From contig CAYTTA010000002.1 of the NCBI GenBank assembly GCA_964440655.1, forward strand, positions 65,681 to 129,680: a DNA stretch of 64,000 nucleotides, given 5' to 3'. This DNA is from CAYTTA01 sp964440655. Lineage in GTDB: Bacteria; Bacteroidota; Rhodothermia; Balneolales; Balneolaceae. This document shows, in pieces, positions 55,435-64,000 of this stretch; the stretch's first letter is position 1, and every line of letters starts with the position of its first letter. The notes beneath the pieces were generated by a model, which saw only the letters and a program-made list of their open reading frames with translations, did not search any database and was not told where the DNA came from. A program made the translations under genes and the position numbers.

Positions 55435-56664
55435 ATGATCAGCAGAAGAAAGATGATGAAGTATCTGGCGGGACTTCCCCTGCTTGGAGGTTTGACATCC
55501 ATGGCAGGCAGGGCGGAGGCAGCCGTGAAAGGGACCAGGGGATATCCCGGGGGGCGCGATTTTTACAAAGAGCTCGGACTTCGGACCTTTATCAATGCGA
55601 CCGGAACCCACACCTATCTTACCGGTTCCCTCATGCTGCCCGAAGTGATGGACGCCATTCAGTACGGTTCCACCCAGTATGTCGACCTGAACGAACTCCA
55701 GGACCGGGTGGGCCAGCGCCTTGCCCGGCTATTGCGGTGTGAGGCGGCAATGGTCACAGCCGGCGCGGCATCCGCTCTGACACTGGGAACCGCAGCTGTC
55801 ATCACGGGAAAGGATCCGGAGAAGATCGTTCAGATTCCCAACCTGCCCGGACCGCAAAAAGAGGTGATCATCCAGCGGCGCCACAGATTCGGGTATGACC
55901 ATGCCGTGCGGAACACCGGAATCCGGTTTGTCGAGGTGGAGACACGGCAGGAGCTCGAGAGAGCCATCAATGAGAATACGGTGATGATGCTCTTCATGAA
56001 CGCAAACAACAACTACGGACATATCAAGGATCAGGAGTTTGTCGAGCTGGGGAAAAAACATGGTATCCCTACATTCAACGACTGTGCGGCCGATGTCCCC
56101 CCGATGGAGAATCTCTGGAAATACACCGAGATGGGGTTTGATCTGGTCACCATTTCAGGCGGCAAGGGGTTGAGGGGGCCGCAGAGCAGCGGTCTTCTGC
56201 TGGGGCGGAAAGATCTGATCGAGGCAGCCCGGCTCAATGCCCCACCGAACGGCAATACCATCGGCCGGGGCATGAAGGTGAACAAGGAGGAGATTCTGGG
56301 GCTGATGGTGGCGGTGGAACGCTATCTGGAAACCGATCATCAGGCGGAGAGAGCCGATCTGGAGAGACGGGTGAATCATATCCGGGAGACCGTCTCCGCG
56401 ATTCCCGGTATCCGTGCCGATATTGTAATCCAGGAGATCGGCAACCATGTCCCGCAGGTCAGGATCTCCTGGGATTCCTCCCGGATCCGGCTCACCTACA
56501 ATGAACTGATTGAGAGGCTCCGGTACGGACATCCCTCGATCGAGACCGCCCAGAAAAACTGGCTCGGTGAAGGGGTTTTTGTCTGTATGTGGATGGCCCG
56601 ACCGGGAGAGGAGAGGGTAGTTGCCGAGCGGCTCCATGAGGAGCTGACAGCGGCGCGGGCATGA
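55435..56664 (+). CDS. Tat-exported SelA-like PLP enzyme
   Basis: The 409-residue product resembles the SelA / aminotransferase class V family. The PLP lysine is probably K244 in TISGGKGLRG, with a preceding DCAADVPP segment for the cofactor and an AMVTAGAASALTLGTAAV phosphate-binding-like loop. The N-terminus MISRRKMMKYLAGLPLLGGL matches a twin-arginine signal (SRR-x-MMK) and an AEA cleavage site, so it is predicted to be exported folded with its cofactor. It is not expected to make selenocysteine, since no selB or selenium genes are near; related enzymes include D-glucosaminate-6-phosphate ammonia-lyase. Substrate unknown. It sits between the sigma factor and FecR, and a terminator follows. 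Confidence 0.75.
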   Translation: MISRRKMMKYLAGLPLLGGLTSMAGRAEAAVKGTRGYPGGRDFYKELGLRTFINATGTHTYLTGSLMLPEVMDAIQYGSTQYVDLNELQDRVGQRLARLLRCEAAMVTAGAASALTLGTAAVITGKDPEKIVQIPNLPGPQKEVIIQRRHRFGYDHAVRNTGIRFVEVETRQELERAINENTVMMLFMNANNNYGHIKDQEFVELGKKHGIPTFNDCAADVPPMENLWKYTEMGFDLVTISGGKGLRGPQSSGLLLGRKDLIEAARLNAPPNGNTIGRGMKVNKEEILGLMVAVERYLETDHQAERADLERRVNHIRETVSAIPGIRADIVIQEIGNHVPQVRISWDSSRIRLTYNELIERLRYGHPSIETAQKNWLGEGVFVCMWMARPGEERVVAERLHEELTAARA

Positions 56665-56690
56665 TCTTCCTCCACACAACTCTTCAATCT

Positions 56691-56719
56691 GCCCGGGGAA
56701 ATGACCCCGGGCATTTTTT
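56691..56719 (+). terminator. Rho-independent terminator after the PLP enzyme
   Basis: GCCCGGGG (56691-56698) pairs with CCCCGGGC (56705-56712) around a 6-nt loop and is followed by A then T6 (56714-56719). A strong intrinsic terminator that separates sigma factor and PLP enzyme from FecR-SusC-SusD. Confidence 0.82.
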
Positions 56720-56800
56720 CCTCGTCCCCTTTCTCTTCCTCAGGGGTATTTGCTCCGCTTAAGCTTTCCGGTAATGCATCCCCCTCCTTATTTCCCTTGC

Positions 56801-56883
56801 CCCGTCTGCCCTGTTGTGTACCTGAGGACACACCCCCTCTTTATAACGCTCGATCCCGTCTGTCCGGTTATGCCCTGAGGACA
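56801..56883. repeat. Two imperfect 30-bp direct repeats upstream of fecR
   Basis: A 30-base unit at 56801-56830 and a 29-base one at 56855-56883 share CCCGTCTG at the left and CCTGAGGACA at the right; about 25 of 29 positions agree, with a 54-bp period. They lie upstream of FecR and may be binding sites for a regulator or sigma factor; a remnant of a duplication is the alternative. Confidence 0.5.
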
Positions 56884-57132
56884 ACCGCAGGAACTCCCTC
56901 GGACACCTCGGACGGTCTCCAGGCCTCTGAAAAAATATTCTCCTCTCTGTCAGGGTGACTCCGGATTCAGTCGTATTGATAGGTGTGATGGGATTGGAAT
57001 ACCGGCGTGATGGCCGTGATTTCCCACTACCGTCCGGGTTCAGAGGGCCGGAAAACGGGACTTTCCTGCGAGAACCCGGAGGCACATCAGCAATTGGTTT
57101 TTCGGGAGCAATTACGGAGCTGTAAAGGATTA

Positions 57133-58164
57133 ATGGACAACCAGGAAAAACGAACCGATTATGAACGGATTGCCCGCTATCTCGCCAACGAGTGTTCGGG
57201 GGAGGAGATGGCGGAGATCGAGGCTCGAATGGATGAGGACCCGCTGCTGGCAGGTGTGGTCCGTGAGCTCAGGATGATCTGGAATGCCAGGGAAGCGAGA
57301 CCCGCTGCCTGGGATGTGGAGAAGGTCTGGAAACGGATCAGCCTGGAACTGGACCGGGAAGAGAGAAGCGTCGGAAGAGTCCGGACGGAGAAGATCCGGC
57401 GCCGTCCGGACCTGAACTGGATGTTCCGTGCGGCCGCTCTGGTCGCGCTCGGTTTTGCGACTGCCCTCTTTACCCTCCGCTATATGGAGCAGGAGCCGGA
57501 AGAACCGGTTTCCGGCATCAAGGAAGTGGTCACCGACAAGGGGCAGCGGGCAGAAGTACGGCTCAGTGACGGTTCCCGCATCCGGATGAATGCGGAGAGC
57601 ACTATTCGTCATCCGGCGGAGTTTGATGCCGAACAGCGCTTTGTTCACCTCACCGGCGAGGCCTATTTCGAGATCACTCCGGACGACCGCCCCTTCTATG
57701 TCTTTGCGGAGAATACCGTTATCCGGATTCTGGGCACCGAATTCAATGTGAACGCCTACGCCGGGGAGGAGGCGGTGGAAGTGGTGGTCACAGACGGTAC
57801 CGTTGCCGTCGGTTTTGCAGGACCTTCCGGAGAGAGCGCCATCCTCAACAGAGGGGACATGGCACGGCTGCTGCGGAACGAGGATCTGCTTTCGGTCACT
57901 CAGGGGGTGGATGTGACGCGCTACACCGGCTGGCTGGAATACCGGCTCGAGTTTGAGGATCTGCCGATGAAGGAGGTAGCCACACGACTGGAACGGTGGT
58001 ACGGGGTCGAGATCCGGTTTGCGGACCCGGCCACAGGTGAGAAGCGGCTTTCGGCAAGCTTCCAGGAGGAGTCGATCCAGGAGGTGCTGCGTGTCCTGCA
58101 GCTCTCTCTCGATTTGGAAGCGGAGATAGGTGGAAGGACGATCACCCTTCGGCCCGCACGCTGA
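57133..58164 (+). CDS. FecR-family anti-sigma factor
   Basis: The 343-residue product has a cytoplasmic N-terminal part (YLANECSGEEMAEIEARMDE), a single membrane helix at about residues 95-115, and the FecR domain with VVTDKGQRAEVRLSDGSRI, HLTGEAYFEIT and VRILGTEFNVNAY-like strands. The C-terminal DUF4974-like part (TRLERWYGVEIRFAD) contacts the transporter signalling domain. The start at 57133 follows AAAGGA. It sets the activity of the sigma factor at 54830 in response to the STN domain of SusC. Confidence 0.92.
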   Translation: MDNQEKRTDYERIARYLANECSGEEMAEIEARMDEDPLLAGVVRELRMIWNAREARPAAWDVEKVWKRISLELDREERSVGRVRTEKIRRRPDLNWMFRAAALVALGFATALFTLRYMEQEPEEPVSGIKEVVTDKGQRAEVRLSDGSRIRMNAESTIRHPAEFDAEQRFVHLTGEAYFEITPDDRPFYVFAENTVIRILGTEFNVNAYAGEEAVEVVVTDGTVAVGFAGPSGESAILNRGDMARLLRNEDLLSVTQGVDVTRYTGWLEYRLEFEDLPMKEVATRLERWYGVEIRFADPATGEKRLSASFQEESIQEVLRVLQLSLDLEAEIGGRTITLRPAR

Positions 58165-58228
58165 ACGGCTGCCGGGCAGAGTAGAGAGCGGTTACTGGTA
58201 CCTGCTCAAACTGTTTGAATAACCCGTT

Positions 58229-58236
58229 AAAGGAGG
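58229..58236 (+). promoter_or_regulatory. Strong Shine-Dalgarno site of the SusC gene
   Basis: AAAGGAGG lies 6 bases before the ATG at 58243. It is the clearest ribosome-binding site in a window where most genes lack one, in keeping with high expression of a SusC transporter. Confidence 0.75.
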
Positions 58237-58242
58237 ATACAC

Positions 58243-61200
58243 ATGGTAAAATCACTACTGAAATCCTGTCTGATACGACCCGTTGCGGCAGGATTCCTGC
58301 TTTCAGGAATCTGCATTCTGGCCCAGCCGGATGCCGGCGCTCAGGTTGTTCAGGCTGCGTCTCTGACTGAAAACTACGGAGCGGTGCTGCCGGCCCGTTC
58401 CGGCGCCCTCGAGCTGCTCCACTTCGCCCCGAAAGAGGTGGGAGAGGAGAGCCGTGCGGCACTTGACCGGATCATCTCCATCGACCTGGTCAACGTGCCG
58501 ATGGAGGAGGCGCTGCAGGCCATCGCGAAGAAAAGCGGCCTGAGGGTCGCCTACAGCAAGGATGTGGCCGATGCTCCCTGGCGGCGTCCGGTCACGGTCC
58601 GGTACGATCGGGCCACGGTGCTTGGAGCGCTCTATGATGTACTGGGCGATACCGATCTGAAACTGACTCTCTCCTCCGATTCGGGTGATGCCCAGCTGGT
58701 GGTGGTGCGAGGCTCCATCATCGAACTCCATCCGGAAGCGGTTTCAATGGCGGAAGAGGTCCAGCAGTCGGTGTCCGGACGGATAACAGATGCCTCGACC
58801 GGCGAGTCAATTCCGGGTGTGAACATTCTGGTGGAAGGAACGACCTCCGGGACTACAACCGATCTGGATGGATACTATCAGCTTAATGTAAGCAATCTCC
58901 AGCAGACACTGGTGATCTCCTATATCGGCTATGCCTCGCAGCGAGTACCGCTTGAAGGCAGATCACAGCTCGACATACGCCTCGACCCGATCGTGACCGG
59001 CCTCGACGAGGTGGTGGTCACGGCCTTTGGTCTGGCGAGAGACCGTGCTTCCCTGGCCTATTCGGTCACCGAGGTGGGCGGGGAATCTCTTGCACAGGCA
59101 CGCGAGATCAACGTGGCCAACGCCCTGACCGGGAAGGTTGCCGGTGTGAACGCCACCAGCATGGCCTCCGGAGCCGGGGGTTCCAGCAGGGTGGTGATCC
59201 GGGGTTCCGGTTCCTTCGGAGCCAATAACCAGCCTCTCTATGTGGTGAACGGGATGCCGATCACCAACGAGCCGCGTGTTGCCCGGGACAATGTCGGGGG
59301 ATCTCGGGTGGATTACGGGGATGGAATCATAAGCATCAACCCCGATGATATCGAATCGATCTCGGTTCTGAAGGGCGGTGCCGCTGCGGCCCTTTATGGC
59401 AGTGATGCGGCCAACGGGGTGATTCTCATCACCACCAAGCAGGGGAGCGCCGACCGGATGGAGGTGGAGTACAGCTCCAACTTCACGGTGGGTCACATCG
59501 CCCTCTACCCGCAGTACCAGTACGAGTATGGACAGGGAAACAACGCACGCCGACCTCAGAGCCAGACCGAGGCGATCACGACCGGACGGCTCTCCTTCGG
59601 CGAGAAGATGGACGGGCAGCCCTACGTGAACTTTGCAGGCGAGACGCGCCCCTATTCCCCGGTGAGTGTGAAGCAGAATATGAAGAACTTCTACCGTCCG
59701 AGCACCAACGCCACCAACACGCTAGTCTTTTCGGGCGGCTCGAGCCGGCTGATCTACCGCGCTTCCATTTCCGATCTGCGGGCGGAAAACATCCAGCCCA
59801 ACTCCGGATACCAGCGCAAGACCGCCAACATCAACCTGAAGACCTTCCTGAGTGACAACCTGAGCCTGGAGACGATGGTTCAGTTCAACAACCAGCAGGG
59901 GCGCAACCGGCCGGGAGTCGACTATGTCGGGGTGAATGCCAACTGGGGTGTCTATCTCCTGGCCAACACCGTGGATATCCGGGATCTTGCTCCCGGCTAT
60001 AATCCGGAGACTCTGCAGGAAGTGGCGTGGCAGCATGTGAGCGAGGCGACCAACCCCTATTTCGTCATCAACCGGATGGGGAACTCCGACCAGACCGACC
60101 GCTCCATCACCCAGGCCGCCCTTACCTACAACATTCTTCCCAACCTCTATGTGAAAGGGGACTTCTCAAGGGATTTCAACAACCACGAGCAGGAGTCCTT
60201 CACCCCAATGGGGACCAACTACCGTCCGCTCGGGAACTATCAGTCCTCCTGGAGAAAAGGGGAGCAGATCAACGCCCGGCTCATTGCGGGATATGAGACG
60301 GAGTTCATGCATGACTACAGCCTCTCCGCAATGGTGGGAGGGAACGTGGAGCGGATCACCAACAAGGATGGCTACCTGAACGGGGAGGAGTTTGTGATCC
60401 CCGAATGGATCAGCCATGTGAACCTTGCCAGCACAACCTCCGGAAAGGGGATCTACCGGCGGGGGACCAACTCTCTCTTCTCCTCGGTAGACCTGGGATG
60501 GCGGGAGATGCTTTTCCTCTCTCTGACCGGCCGCCAGGACTGGTTCTCCACACTCCGTTCCGGATCCAACTCGATCTTCTATCCCTCCATCGGGGGTAGT
60601 TTCCTGGTCTCCCGTGCCGTGACGCTTCCGGAGGTGATCAGCCTGCTCAGAGTGCGGGCGGCCTGGGCACAGGTGGGCTCCTCCACGGTCGGGATCGGCG
60701 AGATCATCCAGACCTACAATTTCCGACAGGGAGGCCATCTGGGCCGGCCCGTCCAGACAACATCCACATCGCTCACCAACCCGGATCTTCGGCCTCTTAC
60801 GAGCACCACTTCCGAGGTGGGACTGGACCTGGAGCTGATGCAGAGCCGTCTGCGGATTGATTTCACCTACTACGACCGTCTGAGCAAGGATGACATTATC
60901 AGCACCAGCATCGCCAACACATCGGGCGCAAGCTCCACCACCATCAACGCGGGCGAGATCAGCAACAAGGGGATCGAGCTTCTGATTTCGGGGGATCCGA
61001 TCCAACGGAACGACCTGGGGTGGACAGTGAGCTATAACCTTGGTTACAACAAGAACAAGGTGCTTTCGCTGGCACCGGGACAGACCACCGGCGGAACAAG
61101 CTTGCTGGGCCGGGACATGAGCAGCATCTTCTACCACACCTGGCAGACCACCGACGATGGTACTGTGATCTTCAATGAAGTGAGCGGCTATCAGCTCCGG

Positions 61201-61755
61201 ACCGATGTTCCGGTCTTCGCGGGTGTGGGTGTGCCGCCCTGGACCATGGGGCTTACCAACACCGTCCGGTACAAAAACTGGATCATGGATGTTCTGATTG
61301 ACGGGAAATTCGGCAACCACTTCTTCTCCCAGGCTCATCAGTACATGCACCGGTTCGGCCTGACCAAGGAGACCCTTCCGGGCAGAGAGGACGGTCTGAC
61401 CGTGACCGGGGTGGACCGGGACGGGAATCCGTTCACCCACTTCTGGCCGGCTGAAGCCATGGGGACCTACTACAACAACGAAGGGACGCACAATCAGATG
61501 CTCTTCGTTCAGGACGGAAGTTTTGTCAAGCTGCGGAGCGTCGTGATCGGATATACGATCCCGACCGAGCGGATCAGCTTTCTTCAGGGAGCACAGGTTT
61601 CACTTGTTGCCCGGAACCTGGCAATCCTCTATAAGAAGACGAAGCACTTCGATCCCGAGCAGAGCTTCCTGCCCAACGACAACGTACAGGGAAGTGCGGG
61701 CGTGATGCTCCCCCGTACGCGGGATATCGGCCTGCACCTGAGACTCAATTTCTAA
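58243..61755 (+). CDS. SusC/RagA-family TonB-dependent outer-membrane transporter with STN domain
   Basis: The 1170-residue product has a signal peptide, an STN signalling domain near residues 80-160 (LVNVPMEEALQAIAKKSGL), a carboxypeptidase-regulatory-like domain (VSGRITDASTGESIPGVNI), the DEVVVTAFG TonB box/plug start, plug and barrel, ending with LHLRLNF. STN in a SusC implies signalling to FecR. With the SusD at 61779 it forms the nutrient-capture gate. Substrate cannot be read from the sequence; no glycoside hydrolase is next to it in the window. Confidence 0.95.
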   Translation: MVKSLLKSCLIRPVAAGFLLSGICILAQPDAGAQVVQAASLTENYGAVLPARSGALELLHFAPKEVGEESRAALDRIISIDLVNVPMEEALQAIAKKSGLRVAYSKDVADAPWRRPVTVRYDRATVLGALYDVLGDTDLKLTLSSDSGDAQLVVVRGSIIELHPEAVSMAEEVQQSVSGRITDASTGESIPGVNILVEGTTSGTTTDLDGYYQLNVSNLQQTLVISYIGYASQRVPLEGRSQLDIRLDPIVTGLDEVVVTAFGLARDRASLAYSVTEVGGESLAQAREINVANALTGKVAGVNATSMASGAGGSSRVVIRGSGSFGANNQPLYVVNGMPITNEPRVARDNVGGSRVDYGDGIISINPDDIESISVLKGGAAAALYGSDAANGVILITTKQGSADRMEVEYSSNFTVGHIALYPQYQYEYGQGNNARRPQSQTEAITTGRLSFGEKMDGQPYVNFAGETRPYSPVSVKQNMKNFYRPSTNATNTLVFSGGSSRLIYRASISDLRAENIQPNSGYQRKTANINLKTFLSDNLSLETMVQFNNQQGRNRPGVDYVGVNANWGVYLLANTVDIRDLAPGYNPETLQEVAWQHVSEATNPYFVINRMGNSDQTDRSITQAALTYNILPNLYVKGDFSRDFNNHEQESFTPMGTNYRPLGNYQSSWRKGEQINARLIAGYETEFMHDYSLSAMVGGNVERITNKDGYLNGEEFVIPEWISHVNLASTTSGKGIYRRGTNSLFSSVDLGWREMLFLSLTGRQDWFSTLRSGSNSIFYPSIGGSFLVSRAVTLPEVISLLRVRAAWAQVGSSTVGIGEIIQTYNFRQGGHLGRPVQTTSTSLTNPDLRPLTSTTSEVGLDLELMQSRLRIDFTYYDRLSKDDIISTSIANTSGASSTTINAGEISNKGIELLISGDPIQRNDLGWTVSYNLGYNKNKVLSLAPGQTTGGTSLLGRDMSSIFYHTWQTTDDGTVIFNEVSGYQLRTDVPVFAGVGVPPWTMGLTNTVRYKNWIMDVLIDGKFGNHFFSQAHQYMHRFGLTKETLPGREDGLTVTGVDRDGNPFTHFWPAEAMGTYYNNEGTHNQMLFVQDGSFVKLRSVVIGYTIPTERISFLQGAQVSLVARNLAILYKKTKHFDPEQSFLPNDNVQGSAGVMLPRTRDIGLHLRLNF

Positions 61756-61778
61756 CCCTGTTCTAAATCGCAAGACCC

Positions 61779-63329
61779 ATGAAGAAGAAATTCCTTTTAT
61801 ATCCTGTTTTGCTGGCCGGCGGACTCTTCCTGCTTCAGGCGTGCGACCTGGGGGAGCTGACCGAGCTGAACAAGAATCCCAACCAGGTGGAGGAGGTGGT
61901 ACCGGAGTATATGTTCACCAACGCCCTGCTGAGCGGGGTTGCACCCGACTGGTCCAGCGACTACCGGATGTATGGCCAGTCGATGCAGATGTTCGCCACC
62001 TATTTCGAGGTGACGGCTCCGGGGGACAAATACTTCAATGAGTGGGGGGCGAGAACCGGCTGGACCTATACGGGGGCGCTCTTTCAGAACGATCTGGTGA
62101 TGCGCAACACGACGGCGCCGGAGGATATCAACAAATACACCGCCGCGCGGATCTGGAAGGTCTACCTTTTCCACCATGTCACCGATCTTTTTGGGGATGT
62201 CCCCTACAGCGAGGCGCTCAAGGCCCAGGAAGGGATCTATGAGCCGAAGTATGACCGTCAGGAGTTCATCTACACCGACATGCTCAACGAGCTGGATGAG
62301 GCGGTCAAGGCGTTCGATCCCTCAAAACCGACATTCGGGAGTGCCGATCTCTTCTACGGCGGAAACATCGACCAGTGGAAGAAGTTCGCCTACTCGCTGA
62401 TGCTGCGGCTCGGGATGCGGCTGAGCGAGCGCGATCCCGTTCTGGCGGAGAAGTATGTACGTAAGGCGATCGAGGGGGGAGTGATCCTCTACGATGAGGA
62501 TGTGACAAAGGTCTTCTACGAGGACGGGCCCCTCACAGCCACCCGGAACCCGAAAGCGGTCGCCCTGGTGAACGGAGATTTCAGCAACCCGCAGACCACC
62601 AGTACGGCCCAGGGCTCCAAATACGCCAAGACCTTTATCGACCACCTGCAGGCGACCAACGATCCGCGGCTTGAGGTCTTTGCCATGCTCTGGATGGGAC
62701 CGGAAGGGGAGAAGCAGCCTTATCACGACCCGGCCATGCAGCGGGGAATGGAGAACGGGGTGTTCAACGTGGAGCCGGATGATTTCGAGACCTACTCCGA
62801 ACCGCGCCGCTCCACCATCCTGAACTATGCAGCACCCGTTCTGGTGATGACCAACGCCGAGACCCATCTGCTTCTGGCCGAAGCCGCCCTGCGGGGGTGG
62901 TACGACGGGGACGAGGAGTTTCACTACAATGAAGCGGTGCGGGCCGGAATGAGGCAGTGGGCTGATTTCGGGGAGGGGGGAAGCATCTCTTCCGCCAGAA
63001 TCGAGCAGTATCTGGCAGAAAACCCCTACAATGTGTCCGGTTCAAAAGAGGAGCGACTCGAGCAGATCAGCGTGCAGAAATGGGTCTCCCTCTTCCTCGA
63101 CTTCAAGGAGATCTACGCCAACTGGCGGCGCACCGGCTACCCGGCACTGACCCCGACCAACTATCCGGGGAACATCACCGGCGGACAGATTCCCCGCCGG
63201 CGCATCATCCCCGAGTCGGAAGAGCGGTACAATGAGAAAAACATGCTTGAGGCCATTGAGCGCCAGGGCGTCGGAAACGACCTGATGAGTACCGTCTGGT
63301 GGGATCCGATGTATGACGGGAATCCCTGA
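61779..63329 (+). CDS. SusD/RagB-family nutrient-binding lipoprotein
   Basis: The 516-residue product has a lipoprotein signal (LLAGGLFLLQAC) and the SusD fold of TPR-like helices, with LTELNKNPNQVEE near the N-terminus and MTNAETHLLLAEAALRG in the conserved helix. It binds the substrate and closes the SusC barrel at the outer membrane. It starts 23 bp after SusC. Its family branch is the SusD/RagB type of oligosaccharide or peptide importers. Confidence 0.93.
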   Translation: MKKKFLLYPVLLAGGLFLLQACDLGELTELNKNPNQVEEVVPEYMFTNALLSGVAPDWSSDYRMYGQSMQMFATYFEVTAPGDKYFNEWGARTGWTYTGALFQNDLVMRNTTAPEDINKYTAARIWKVYLFHHVTDLFGDVPYSEALKAQEGIYEPKYDRQEFIYTDMLNELDEAVKAFDPSKPTFGSADLFYGGNIDQWKKFAYSLMLRLGMRLSERDPVLAEKYVRKAIEGGVILYDEDVTKVFYEDGPLTATRNPKAVALVNGDFSNPQTTSTAQGSKYAKTFIDHLQATNDPRLEVFAMLWMGPEGEKQPYHDPAMQRGMENGVFNVEPDDFETYSEPRRSTILNYAAPVLVMTNAETHLLLAEAALRGWYDGDEEFHYNEAVRAGMRQWADFGEGGSISSARIEQYLAENPYNVSGSKEERLEQISVQKWVSLFLDFKEIYANWRRTGYPALTPTNYPGNITGGQIPRRRIIPESEERYNEKNMLEAIERQGVGNDLMSTVWWDPMYDGNP

Positions 63330-63372
63330 TCGATTCGGGATTTCCCGTCGATCCGGGAACCGCTCTCCCGGA
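63315..63372 (+). promoter_or_regulatory. Two tandem hairpins after SusD
   Basis: The first (63315-63326 and 63337-63349) pairs GACGGGAATCCC with GGGATTTCCCGTC and encloses the stop codon; one T is bulged. The second (63352-63358 with 63366-63372) pairs TCCGGGA with TCCCGGA. Neither has a T-run. They may stabilise the SusCD transcript or lower expression of the next gene. Confidence 0.45.
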
Positions 63373-63404
63373 ATCCCTGATCCGGAAATACGATCAACCA
63401 AAAT

Positions 63405-64000
63405 ATGGCACCTGATCAAATCCAGAGTCCACCCTCACGGGGGTGGACTTTTCTGGTTTTCACCGCACTGCTTCTCCTTCCGTTCGTGGTCCTCTCCGGT
63501 TGTGGTAGAGACAAGGGATGGGTACGTGACTTTTCCGGTCTGCAGGTCTACTCCTCTCCCCGCCTGGCGGATCTGGACGGGGACGGGGTGCTGGATGTGG
63601 TCGTCGGGATGGGGAGGCGGGAGTTTCTCGACTCCGACACGGCCGTGGTCGCCCTGTCGGGAGCGAACGGGGAGGTGCTCTGGAGTGTCCCCGCACGGGA
63701 TGAGGTGTTCGGATCGGCCGAATTTCTGGACATCAACGGAGATGGCGTGCCCGAGGTGCTTATCGGGGGGCGGGCTGCCACCTTCCTGGCCCTGGACGGG
63801 CGGGACGGGACCTTGCTGTGGGAGTATCGTGAAAAACCGCCGGCAGACGGGGAGATTCCGGGCAACTGGAACCGGTACAATTTTTACAATGCGCAGATTC
63901 TGCCCGATCTGACCGGGGACGGAGTTCAGGAGATCCTGCTCTCTGCGGGGGGCGGAGGAATCAGTGCCTCTCCCGACCCGCGGGATCGCTATCCGGGAAA
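63405..64000 (+). CDS. FG-GAP/VCBS-like beta-propeller lipoprotein, partial
   Basis: A lipoprotein gene starting MAPDQIQSPP (ATG at 63405), with lipobox VVLSGC, and cut by the right edge of the window. The visible 198 residues contain calcium-binding FG-GAP/EF-type repeats (ADLDGDGVLDVVVGM, DINGDGVPEVLIGG, PDLTGDGVQEILL) alternating with PQQ-like strands (VVALSGANGEVLWSV, FLALDGRDGTLLWEY). It is probably an exported propeller associated with SusC/SusD; the function is unknown. Confidence 0.8.
   Translation, partial: MAPDQIQSPPSRGWTFLVFTALLLLPFVVLSGCGRDKGWVRDFSGLQVYSSPRLADLDGDGVLDVVVGMGRREFLDSDTAVVALSGANGEVLWSVPARDEVFGSAEFLDINGDGVPEVLIGGRAATFLALDGRDGTLLWEYREKPPADGEIPGNWNRYNFYNAQILPDLTGDGVQEILLSAGGGGISASPDPRDRYPG

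Larger units (their letters stand above)
56665..57132. other. 468-bp intergenic region between the PLP enzyme and FecR
   Basis: It contains a terminator (56691-56719) and a pair of 30-bp repeats (56801-56883), and then sequence up to the AAAGGA ribosome-binding site at 57124-57129. No gene is supported. The terminator implies that FecR is transcribed from its own promoter here, probably near the repeats. Confidence 0.6.

Noticed and set aside
1..64000. CRISPR array, prophage or complete insertion sequence
   Set aside because: No regularly spaced repeats, integrase, transposase or phage structural genes were found.

Overview
The window looks like a draft chromosome segment from a diderm, heterotrophic bacterium of the FCB group, most likely Rhodothermota/Balneolota or a near relative. 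The reasons are a SusC/SusD pair with an ECF sigma factor and FecR, LptB/LolA/TolQ-type envelope genes, HU-like proteins with a SPOR domain, a stand-alone GT5 'glycogen synthase', and ComA/ComB sulfolactate enzymes. Most genes lack a clear Shine-Dalgarno site, as is common in that group. Third codon positions are GC-rich, so long antisense ORFs are frequent and were treated as shadows. One run of 100 N (2846-2945) breaks ftsK and behaves like a scaffold gap of unknown length. The taxonomic call is inference.

Layout. 0.1-8.4 kb (+): gcvT, comB, ftsK, a LolA-like carrier, a UPF0104 membrane protein and an outer-membrane barrel. 8.5-12.2 kb (+): two HU-like proteins (the second is HU-linker-TM-SPOR) followed by TolQ/ExbB-, TolR/ExbD- and TonB-type genes. 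12.2-15.6 kb (-): glgP and ispE. 15.9-18.2 kb (+): a PQQ dehydrogenase lipoprotein with an inserted cytochrome c domain. 18.3-20.8 kb (-): cca and a sugar nucleotidyltransferase. 20.9-22.5 kb (+): a MurF-type ligase with an N-terminal membrane region. 22.6-23.8 kb (-): a LolC/E permease. 23.9-33.7 kb (+): glgB, malQ, comA, GT5 protein, then a lipoprotein, an outer-membrane protein and a TPR protein. 34.2 kb (+): rho. 35.4-38.6 kb (-): miaA, purS, clpS, purQ, lptB. 38.8-40.7 kb (+): dnaN and a SAM hydroxide adenosyltransferase. 40.7-43.3 kb (-): argS and radC. 43.5-49.7 kb (+): peroxiredoxin, topA, an unknown protein, an ECF sigma factor, a possibly decayed ORF and ruvB. 49.8-54.3 kb: metK (+), dinB (-), a small membrane protein (+) and gdhA (+). 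54.8-64.0 kb (+): ECF sigma, a Tat-signal SelA-like PLP enzyme, FecR, SusC, SusD and a partial FG-GAP-like lipoprotein that runs off the end.

How the genes work together. glgP, glgB, malQ and the GT5 protein form a dispersed storage-glucan set. ComA and ComB would make sulfolactate from PEP and sulfite. The ECF/FecR/SusC(STN)/SusD genes form a trans-envelope sensing and uptake unit with an exported PLP enzyme inserted in it. The HU-SPOR/TolQR/TonB cluster could link nucleoid, septal peptidoglycan and outer membrane. dnaN, ruvB, dinB, topA, radC and ftsK are ordinary replication and repair genes scattered through the window. No rRNA, tRNA, CRISPR array, phage or complete insertion sequence was recognised.
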